In this document: positions 49,598 to 57,479 of the stretch, piece after piece
Position numbering within the stretch: position 1 is the stretch's first letter
Layout: each line of letters opens with the position of its first letter
Origin: Candidatus Woesebacteria bacterium GW2011_GWA1_39_21
GTDB taxonomy: Bacteria > Patescibacteriota > Microgenomatia > UBA8517
Direction of reading: 5' to 3'
Assembly (NCBI GenBank): GCA_000993685.1
Contig: LBWP01000009.1
Location: 9,463 to 66,941, forward strand
DNA: 57,479 bases
Program-made: the position numbers and the translations under genes
Notes under the pieces: model-generated
What the model saw: the letters and a program-made list of their open reading frames with translations, nothing else
Databases searched by the model: none
What the model was told of the DNA's origin: nothing

Positions 49598-50396
49598 AAG
49601 ACTTAATTATTTCAATTATTTTTTTAAACGGGACACCACAACTTATAAGTAGACTGGTATCAAAACCGGTGTAGTTAGGGTGTTTTTTTCTGGAGCGTAT
49701 CAAGTTTTGCGAAAATGTTGCAGAGGAGACAAAAAATAATACAGTACACCAATAGATGGAATAAGCTGAATCGAATTTTGGCCTGAATATGATATATGCA
49801 GTTACTATTAAAAAAGTATAAATATATGTTTGCAGTTTCATTACCCTATCAAATTTTTGCTGCTTTTCAACCTTGTTTACGAAAAGAACCTGGTAAAATA
49901 AAAACCCAAATAATATTCCGACAGCAATTCCCAAATATAAATTTATATTTGCCTGTAGCGATAAGAGTGGAAAAAAGATGTTTAGATTGCCGACAATGAA
50001 CATAGTAAGAAGTGCTGTTGAAAGGGTGGCCAGATGCGATAACCACATGTGGAAATATTCGGTGTGTTCAAAAACGTTAAAGAGGGGGTCTTTGTTTTTC
50101 TTGATGGCGAAAGTTTTTGTTAGGGAGTGGATTACCATGAATGCGAAGAAGAAAAGTAGGACTACAGTTATTAGTGTATCAACAAAAAATTTGTCCTCCT
50201 GGTCGTAAATTCCCGCACTGTTCAGGTTGTAAAAAACGACGGTTTTAATCCAAATTATCAAAGTCGGTGTGATAATAAAAGCATATATAAACTGAACAAG
50301 ATCCATTTTTAAAAGCTCTTTTTTTCCAACGAATCTGTAAATCAAAAAACCCGTCACCAAAATACCAATTGGAAGTAACATTAAAAAGGCTTTCAT
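49596..50396 (-). CDS. Polytopic membrane protein of unknown function
   Basis: Multiple TM helices. Confidence 0.55.
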   Translation of the reverse strand: MKAFLMLLPIGILVTGFLIYRFVGKKELLKMDLVQFIYAFIITPTLIIWIKTVVFYNLNSAGIYDQEDKFFVDTLITVVLLFFFAFMVIHSLTKTFAIKKNKDPLFNVFEHTEYFHMWLSHLATLSTALLTMFIVGNLNIFFPLLSLQANINLYLGIAVGILFGFLFYQVLFVNKVEKQQKFDRVMKLQTYIYTFLIVTAYIIFRPKFDSAYSIYWCTVLFFVSSATFSQNLIRSRKKHPNYTGFDTSLLISCGVPFKKIIEIIKS

Positions 50397-50501
50397 TATT
50401 AATATAATAATAGCAGTTTTGTTGAAGAACGACCAAAAATGATGGTCTTATCAATGAAACACAAATTTCATTTTTACTGTGTTGGTTAGAATAAGCTGAA
50501 A

Positions 50502-51038
50502 TTATCCAAAGAGGTTTTTCAAAGATAAGTGTTTCATTTCAATCAAATCTTTCTTCGGAATGTCCCACGCCAGATTGTAAGAAATCTTGTTTTTAGTTCC
50601 GAACTGGTGTTGATTGCAGTACAAAATGTTTGTAAGGACTGCTGTGACATAGTCTTTGTCCCAAAATTGATGACGCTGTTTGCTAAAAGATGTAAATGAT
50701 ATTATGTTCCAGTTATTGAAAACTTTATCTTTTTGGTTTGCCCAAAACACCGAAAATAACTTTGGATCGATTTGGTCTCCACCCTTTCTTTTAATGACTG
50801 ACTTAATTAAATCAGCGGGGGCAACCAGGGTCTCGCCAATGTCTGTCCAGAGTTCGGCGGAATCAAAAAGTGTTGTATAAGTTGGTGGAAGGGTAACTTT
50901 TGGGAGTTTTTTAAACCGCCTGCGAATTGTTGATATCTGAGAGGGCGTATATGAATGCCTTTTCTGCATAAACTGAACGATTTTGGCTTCATAATCAACA
51001 TATTCCAACCGGTCCGTTTCTTCAAATCTTTCCCGCAT
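50502..51038 (-). CDS. Hypothetical protein
   Basis: 178-aa soluble ORF. Confidence 0.5.
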   Translation of the reverse strand: MRERFEETDRLEYVDYEAKIVQFMQKRHSYTPSQISTIRRRFKKLPKVTLPPTYTTLFDSAELWTDIGETLVAPADLIKSVIKRKGGDQIDPKLFSVFWANQKDKVFNNWNIISFTSFSKQRHQFWDKDYVTAVLTNILYCNQHQFGTKNKISYNLAWDIPKKDLIEMKHLSLKNLFG

Positions 51039-51142
51039 AAAATTGAAGACAGTATATTAATAACGCTTTTTAAATGATACACCGCTTCTTTAGAACTGGG
51101 GTTCAGAAGAAGAAATGAAAAATGTAGCCGGCCTTTTGGAGA

Positions 51143-51289
51143 CTAATTTTTTCTAAGATACCAAGCCGCAAGCAACATTGTCGCAGCAACAAGAATTAGC
51201 CATGAATAAACCGTCCAGTTGACAAAAGCCGTTAGAAAAAGAACAAGAATTGCGACTACCGTTAAAAAATCGTCTTTGTTTTTCAACAT
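51143..51289 (-). CDS. Small 48-aa two-TM membrane protein (not in ORF track)
   Basis: MLKNKDDFLTVVAILVLFLTAFVNWTVYSWLILVAATMLLAAWYLRKN. Confidence 0.5.
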   Translation of the reverse strand: MLKNKDDFLTVVAILVLFLTAFVNWTVYSWLILVAATMLLAAWYLRKN

Positions 51290-51670
51290 ATTAATCACCC
51301 CAGATTTATCATAACATTTTGTATAAAACTTAGTCTAGTAAGTTCTGGATGAAAGACATTTTAAATAAGTGAAATTCATAAACTAAATTTGAAATTGGGA
51401 AGTCGGCTTAGTAGAGATCTGGTATAACCAAACGCCTTGATTGGGGTCGCGTGTAAAATTTTAATAGAGGTCTGGGTTTTTAAATGGTATCAGCGCTAAA
51501 ATTACTGCTTGTTCATAAAACGTAGTTCTCGTTAAGACGTCTCCGGTTAATATTCCCGGCGGACGGCAATAAGAGAGTCTTGCGTTACTTGATATTTTGA
51601 ATCGCAGAGATTGCGGAGTCGTGTTTTGCCTTTTGCACATTAGTGAGGGATAGGAGTGTAAAATAGATGC

Positions 51671-53054
51671 ATGCCGCAAGTTTTAAAAAACTTCCTCAAC
51701 CAAATCACCATGTACAGATTAATGTTGTACTTTCTGCTTGCCCTGTGGGTCGCATCAATAATCCTTTCTCTCACGGACACCTTGCCATATAATCCTCTCG
51801 ACATTCTTTCTTCTGGAATATTTTTAAGTGTAGTTTGTAATCTTGCCAACTACCTGTTGGCAAAGATTTTCCGTGCGAGGACAAATCTGTGCCATGGCTT
51901 CAAAATATGTGTTGGCATTAAATAAAAAGCATATTTTTAACCCTGCTGCCTTTGCAGTATTCTTGGCTGCGATTGTTCTTCACAACGGAGCGTCATGGTG
52001 GATGGGGAGTATGTACACGCTTCCTCTTATCGCGGTGGGGGGGCTTTTGATCCTTATTAAAATTAAGAGGTTTGAGTTGGTTGCAAGCTTTCTTGCGGTT
52101 TATTTTTTAACACCCGTCTTGTTTGGTAAAGGATTTACTATAAATTCTTTTGTTGTCCCTTCCATCTGGTTTTTTGTTTTTGTAATGCTTATTGAACCCC
52201 TTACGTCTCCTTCGACCAAAAACAAACAGGTTATCTTTGGAGGATTTGTCGCTTTAGTTTACTTTTTACTCCCAAAAATCATTCCGGGCTATGCGTATGG
52301 TTTAGAAACAGCACTCCTTATTGGGAATCTACTTAATCTTTTTCTTTCTCCCTCATTTAATTTGGTAATGGTTTTTAGGAAGAAAGAAAAAGTGACTGAA
52401 AATACCTGGTCTTTTCATTTTGAACCAATGAGCAAGTTTAGGTTTATCCCCGGGCAGTACCTGGAATGGACACTTCCACATAAAAATCCGGACTCAAGGG
52501 GAACAAGGCGTTTCTTCACTATTTCCTCAGCCCCAAGTGAAGGAAGTGTCGCACTAACCATGAGAGTTGCCGAAAAAGGAAGTAGTTTTAAGTCTGCGCT
52601 TATGAATTTTAGGGAGGAACAAGAAATTGTAGCTTCAAGTCCGCAAGGAGAGTTTATTTTACCACAAGATAAAGCCCTGCCATTGGTTTTTATAGCCGGA
52701 GGTATCGGAGTGACTCCCTTTAGGAGCATGATAAAGTCAATGCTTTTGAATAATGAAAAAAGAGATATAGTTCTTCTCTATTCAAACAGACAAGAAGCGG
52801 ACATTGCTTTTAAAAAGATTTTAGACGGTGCAAAAGGTGTCGGGGTGAGAACTGTGTATGTTAATACCGAGAAAGACGGGTATATTGATGAGGAAATGAT
52901 AAAGAAAAAAGTGCCGGACTATCAAAATAGAATCTTTTATGTTTCAGGGCCGGAACCCATGGTCGAAGCCATTAAAAAACTGCTTTCCCAAATGAAAATT
53001 AAAATGATTAAAACCGACTTTTTTCCTGGCTATACAGAGACCCACCAAGGATAG
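51671..53054 (+). pseudogene. RnfD/NqrB-like membrane domain plus ferredoxin-NADP reductase-like domain, disrupted near 51890
   Basis: N-terminal fragment ends ...LLAKIFRARTN; C-terminal frame resumes at AMASKYVLALNKKHIFNPAAFAVFLAA; FNR motifs RFIPGQYLEWTLPH, FFTISSAP, FIAGGIGVTPFRSM. Confidence 0.7.
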
Positions 53055-53055
53055 C

Positions 53056-53342
53056 TTATTCAACTATTACTACCCCTGTGCGGGTTGGAAACATGTGGTT
53101 GTGATAGTTATAAGTACCGGTTTCGGTAAAAGTGAAAGAGCTGTTGTTCCAACAGCTACGACAAGACTATCGGGAACAAACCCTGAGTCTGAATAGGTAA
53201 CCGTGTTGTTTTCTCTCCCATTTTCGACAACCTGTGGCTCTTGAGTGACATCTTCATTGTCACTTTTGTTTCCTTTGAGGAAAAAAAAGCCAACTATCGC
53301 AACCAGTAGAACAATAAAAATTATTAAATACTCTTTTTTCAC
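53056..53342 (-). pseudogene. Cupredoxin-like secreted protein, disrupted
   Basis: Frame 1 gives signal anchor and SGFVPDSLVVAVGTT; the shifted frame encodes SSFTFTETGTYNYHNHMFPTRTGVVIVE, a cupredoxin-like end. Confidence 0.7.
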
Positions 53343-53509
53343 AGTCTTAATACTACACCATTATATGTCTTTTTTTAACGGGTTATATTAAGAAGCTTGC
53401 TGGTGCATTTTGCTCTATACGATAGACAAAGTTCGAACATATTATTTAAGATCGTCCGTTGCAAATAATTTGTCGTAATCAGTTCCTGGTACGCTGATCC
53501 GATGATTAT

Positions 53510-53998
53510 TCAAATTTCCCCATAACCTCGAGTAAAATTTAATTGATACTTTAGTTTATTTCCGGGTTCTAATAACTCCCTTGCCTGTTCTTCACCAAGT
53601 TCGGGCAAACTCACAATATCAGGTTTGCTCCCCTGGTATTCTGTCAACTCTTCTTCTAATCGTTGTCTCCACTCATGTTGTTCGGTACCAAAAGTGACTA
53701 AAAAAGAGACCTTTTTGCCTTTTGGGTGCAACTTAGATTTCTCTCTTATAACACCTAAGTGTTCCTCTATATGTTCTGGATCGTAATGTGTAACAACAAC
53801 GTGCTCTGTTCCATTCGATTCTATTGTTAGAAGGAGGCTGGCATCACAACCCGTTCTGCCTCTCGTACGAATTAGAAATACCCTATTATCAGTTGGTAAA
53901 ATAACGACCTCGCCATTTTCATTTCGAGGTACTTTGACTTCCTCAACTTGCGGGAACTTTTTTTCAGGAGGAATTAGCTGGGCTTCTAAATCGTCCAT
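53510..53998 (-). CDS. Hypothetical protein
   Basis: 162-aa soluble ORF. Confidence 0.5.
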   Translation of the reverse strand: MDDLEAQLIPPEKKFPQVEEVKVPRNENGEVVILPTDNRVFLIRTRGRTGCDASLLLTIESNGTEHVVVTHYDPEHIEEHLGVIREKSKLHPKGKKVSFLVTFGTEQHEWRQRLEEELTEYQGSKPDIVSLPELGEEQARELLEPGNKLKYQLNFTRGYGEI

Positions 53999-54239
53999 AA
54001 TTTGATTATATCAAAGTTCTAACGCAGTTTTGATGTTACTGAGATATGAAGCTAAAAATCTCTGGCTCCCAACACCAAGTTTCAATATATCTTCAACTTA
54101 GTTGATTATATATCCGTCCCAGACGGCTATAAAAGAAAGTATAGAGAGACTAATCAAAATTATTGATGATTTAGCCTCATTTACTCTTCCGTCTATTAAT
54201 CTGAACAGTGGAACAACTTACAGCTAAAGAATGGATTGA

Positions 54240-54833
54240 GTGGGAAGTAAATGCTATATTGAAATAGACGTGGTCAAAAAAAGATTAAAATGGATATTTG
54301 GCGCCTTAGTTTTATTTCTAATATTTAACTATTTCACAACCAAAACACCAATCCTGCCGGGAAGAATTTACTTCCATGACAATCTGGGCCAAACATTTTA
54401 TCGAGACTGTAAAGGTCCAGCACCAATCTGCTCATACAAGTATCACAAATTAGATGCGGATTGGTACACTTTCCATGTTTTAATGGAAAATAGTTTTGCC
54501 GCAGACAATAAGCATGTTTTTTGGGAAAATCAAATATTGAAAGATGCTGACCCAAAAACTTTTAGGGTTTTAACCCAAGAGTTTGGTAAAGACTATCGTT
54601 TATATTATTTCAAGCAGTTTCATTTTGGTGAATATTTAAGAAAGCAGTTTAATTACGCAGATTCGATAATTCCGGACACGGTTGAACCTATCGTATCTAT
54701 TACAAATTCCGAATTTATCATAAAAATTGGCAGTAGATATTACCATGCGAAGACAGAAACTAGCCCTAATTTTATGCGTGAAATTCCAAAATCCCAAATT
54801 CTCATGTCCGGAGGTTACGAGATAAAACCATAA
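54240..54833 (+). CDS. DKNYY-like repeat protein with N-terminal TM
   Basis: SFAADNKHVFWENQILKDADPKTFRVL resembles DKNYY repeats. Confidence 0.55.
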   Translation: MGSKCYIEIDVVKKRLKWIFGALVLFLIFNYFTTKTPILPGRIYFHDNLGQTFYRDCKGPAPICSYKYHKLDADWYTFHVLMENSFAADNKHVFWENQILKDADPKTFRVLTQEFGKDYRLYYFKQFHFGEYLRKQFNYADSIIPDTVEPIVSITNSEFIIKIGSRYYHAKTETSPNFMREIPKSQILMSGGYEIKP

Positions 54834-54973
54834 ACTAAAAACTGTCAGTTTATATTAAAACGTGGGTAAGGCTATTTTGCTCCCGCTAATAAATACATTC
54901 AGGACACTTGACTATTCCCAATATGACTATGATAACTACAATTTTAACTTTGCTTAAAGTATACTGATATATA

Positions 54974-56236
54974 ATGAAAGAGTATCATCAAGGCTTTACG
55001 CACTTAATATTACTTCTAATTGTTTTGCTGGGTTCTATTGCATCACTTTTATATTTTTCTTGGAAGAATAATTTACTTAAAATTACTCCTCAGTCGCAGG
55101 ATGAAGTAAAAGAAATTTCTGAAGTAATTTACGAATGGGAAAAAGTGAAGCCAAACGAGAAAACAAAAGACTTCGGAAGTAAAAACAAGCTTGGTTACAT
55201 TAAACTTGGAAAAGGTGAGCTTTGGCTGGTTAATGAGGACGGTACTGGTGAGTTTCTATTTCAGAATGGAGTATCAGCTTCGGCCGCAATTTCCCCCAAT
55301 GGGAAATATATAGCTTTCCTTAAGGGTGAAGGTGAATTGATGGTACAGAAAATTAAAGGCGTTAGTCCTTCGCAACCGACCAAACTGACTAATATATTTC
55401 AACCAAAAAAGGGTGAAACTAAAGGTGTTGGTACAAGCATCTTTGCTTGGTCGCCTGATAGCATTAAGATTGCCTTTGATGCTGCCTTTTACCCCCAACC
55501 TGATGCAGATTATTCACCGAAAGAGCATATTACACCAACAGGGGTCAGTGAAGGCATATATTATGTTGACCTCATTAATCCAGAGGAAGCAATAATACTG
55601 TATAAATACAAAGAGAGGATAGAAACCTATGAAATTGAGGAAAGATTGATGGGTTGGAAACCTAATTCAAAAGAAGTTATTTTTCGGGATGGATATAATG
55701 CTCCAGATAAGACTGTGAATATTACAACAAAGGAGATAAAAGTTTTTCGGACAGATAAAACTGGACAATATAACTGGAACAATTCAGGGGGCAAGTTGGT
55801 ATATTTTGATTATGATGCTAATAAAATTATTTTAGAAGAAAAAGGAGCCCAAAATATACTTGCTGAATCAGCGACTAAAGATGGTAAACCAATGAACCTT
55901 CCTCAACGCCCTCAATTTTCTCCTGATGGTAAGTATGTTATTTATCACAATTCCAACTATACTGAAGGCAATGAGGAGCTTTGGTTGGTTGATATAACCA
56001 AATCTAATTTTCCAAAGATTTTAATTACAAAGACCGACCTTAATAAAACATGGCATTCAGGTTATTGGCTTTCTGATAGCAAGACAATATTGTATGGGAT
56101 AGATGATACTAATGTAACTAAAGGATTTAACATTGACCTTTATTTAGTATCCATAGAAAACAAAATACCCCATATGATTGCAGAAGGTTCTTACAAACCC
56201 GCAACTTCAACGTCAAATACAGGTCTAGACAATTAA
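54974..56236 (+). CDS. Membrane-anchored TolB/WD40-like beta-propeller protein
   Basis: Repeated AISPNGKYIAFLKGEGELMV, FAWSPDSIKIAFDA, FSPDGKYVIYHNS. Confidence 0.75.
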   Translation: MKEYHQGFTHLILLLIVLLGSIASLLYFSWKNNLLKITPQSQDEVKEISEVIYEWEKVKPNEKTKDFGSKNKLGYIKLGKGELWLVNEDGTGEFLFQNGVSASAAISPNGKYIAFLKGEGELMVQKIKGVSPSQPTKLTNIFQPKKGETKGVGTSIFAWSPDSIKIAFDAAFYPQPDADYSPKEHITPTGVSEGIYYVDLINPEEAIILYKYKERIETYEIEERLMGWKPNSKEVIFRDGYNAPDKTVNITTKEIKVFRTDKTGQYNWNNSGGKLVYFDYDANKIILEEKGAQNILAESATKDGKPMNLPQRPQFSPDGKYVIYHNSNYTEGNEELWLVDITKSNFPKILITKTDLNKTWHSGYWLSDSKTILYGIDDTNVTKGFNIDLYLVSIENKIPHMIAEGSYKPATSTSNTGLDN

Positions 56237-56333
56237 CTAATAAATATAAGTAAATTAAAGCGAGGAAGACCTTGTATTAGTTCTTTTAACCTTATCTCCA
56301 AACAAGATTGTAACGTCACAATTGTATAATACT

Positions 56334-56627
56334 TTAGCAGTCAATGTTTGTTAGTCGGCTTTCCACCTCGACTTTGGATGCTTTTCTAATGAACAGACCG
56401 ACAGTAACAGCCACAAGTACTAGTAAAATAAATAATGCGAAGAGAACAATATATCTTCTTTTGTCTTTAAAACTAAGTCTTGGTATGTGAGGAATTTTTG
56501 AAGGTTCTACTTTTTCTTGCTTTAAGGTTTCATTTAAAGGAGAAAGTGTGAGTTTTGGGACATTTTCATTACTGGTCTCGTTCAGGTTGGAAAATTGTCG
56601 GTTCAAATTTTTGTTCTCATCCCCCAT
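56334..56627 (-). CDS. Small single-TM protein
   Basis: YIVLFALFILLVLVAVTVGLFI. Confidence 0.45.
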   Translation of the reverse strand: MGDENKNLNRQFSNLNETSNENVPKLTLSPLNETLKQEKVEPSKIPHIPRLSFKDKRRYIVLFALFILLVLVAVTVGLFIRKASKVEVESRLTNIDC

Positions 56628-56784
56628 GCTTTAAATATAAACTTTGTCGAGTCAAAAACCAAGCTTGCGAGACTAAAGTTTCTAATAAGAAAGAAACACG
56701 GGGGTAATATGAAGATTATTCGAACCAAGAGAAACACCTGATAATATGGGACAAACAGAGCTTTTACATGCTCAGCGTCCTATC

Positions 56785-56859
56785 TGGCTCCTCGACTAGG
56801 ATTCGAACCTAGAACCTTCTCCTTAACAGGGAGCCGCTCTACCGTTGAGCTATCGAGGA
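56785..56859 (-). tRNA. tRNA-Asn (GTT), CCA encoded
   Basis: TCCTCGATAGCTCAACGGTAGAGCGGCTCCCTGTTAAGGAGAAGGTTCTAGGTTCGAATCCTAGTCGAGGAGCCA. Confidence 0.93.
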
Positions 56860-56922
56860 ATAAAGTACAAGCAGGATTATAACTTGTGCCCTGCTATCTG
56901 CCCACTTATAATATGCCAAACT

Positions 56923-57411
56923 ATGCAAGATCAAAAGAAAGTTAAAGTTTTGTGGGTAGATTATTCCACACAAAGCGAATTGTTAAAGCCGATGCAGCAA
57001 CTCAAGGAGATTTATTTCAAAGACGCAGAAATAACCTTTGTCGATTCAGATAGACAGTTGTATAAATTTGAAATCGGGAAAGTGCTGGCAAGGTTTGATG
57101 TGTGTATTGTTCATATGAGCAATATTGGAATTGACGGTTTCTTGGAAGCCTTTAGAAGTGAAATGCCAGATACACGTGTTGGGGTTTTAACAAACGAAAT
57201 GTTGGGGTGGGTTGCTGGGGATGTGATGAAAAAGTTTTCTCCAGACTTTTTGTCAAATTTTGACGATGATGAATTTATAAAAAAACAAATCGAAAAAGGA
57301 AGGGTGACATCGGCTGAAATTCAAAAGCGGGGGAAAGAGGTTCTTTTGTCAACGACAAACAGGCCAATATCAGAAGGAAAAATTGTCAGAAGTGAAAGAG
57401 AAGATTGGTAG
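56923..57411 (+). CDS. Hypothetical protein, receiver-like N-terminus
   Basis: MQDQKKVKVLWVDYSTQSELLKPM...; TATAAT 10 nt before ATG at 56923; the track start at 56845 lies inside tRNA-Asn. Confidence 0.5.
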   Translation: MQDQKKVKVLWVDYSTQSELLKPMQQLKEIYFKDAEITFVDSDRQLYKFEIGKVLARFDVCIVHMSNIGIDGFLEAFRSEMPDTRVGVLTNEMLGWVAGDVMKKFSPDFLSNFDDDEFIKKQIEKGRVTSAEIQKRGKEVLLSTTNRPISEGKIVRSEREDW

Positions 57412-57479
57412 ACCTTCTGAACTTTATTATTAAAAATCGGTTATTCAAATTTATTTTTTAAACTTTCCGGTTTCCCTTA

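Noticed and set aside
51300-51670. tmRNA, 6S RNA or RNase P RNA in the 51.3-51.67 kb gap
   Set aside because: No tmRNA ends, tag reading frame with flanking tRNA-like domain, or RNase P conserved core could be recognised on either strand; kept only as an unexplained gap.

Overview
The window looks like a chromosomal segment of a Candidate Phyla Radiation (Microgenomates-like) bacterium using the standard code (TGA is a stop). This taxonomic call is an inference from gene content. Four parts: (1) about 0.1-23.5 kb is a type IV secretion-like locus: nine consecutive TrbC/VirB2-type pilin-like membrane proteins, a 1333-aa phosphodiester-glycosidase/lysozyme-like fusion, a VirB6/TrbL-like polytopic protein, a PrgI-like protein, a TraC-like protein, a VirB4 ATPase and a membrane-anchored HEXXH metalloprotease. 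No relaxase or coupling protein was recognised. (2) A 12.0-17.1 kb accessory island inside it carries a 736-aa soluble orphan, a frameshifted zinc-ribbon protein, HicBA and an Avd/IVP-like four-helix protein. (3) 24-47 kb is core: dnaN, a dnaA-box/DnaA-trio oriC, dnaA, rpmH, rnpA, yidD, yidC, jag, rnhA, a DUF4012-like protein, rplY, valS, tsaD, a tsaC-tsaE fusion, a VanW protein, a solute-binding protein, CIRCE-groES-groEL, a glycosylase, a NUDIX hydrolase, an M23 peptidase, an HD protein and tRNA-Cys. (4) 47-57 kb is a mixed tail with a glycosyltransferase, a methyltransferase, a disrupted RnfD/FNR gene, a disrupted cupredoxin and tRNA-Asn. The most notable items are the multi-pilin secretion locus next to oriC, IS200/IS605-like ends and omega-RNA-like scaffolds without tnpA or tnpB, a recurrent purine/pyrimidine intergenic hairpin family, a promoter motif shared by hicB and the orphan island gene, widespread -10 boxes 5-10 nt before start codons, and three genes with apparent frame lesions. 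All homology calls are from reading motifs by eye; no searches were run.
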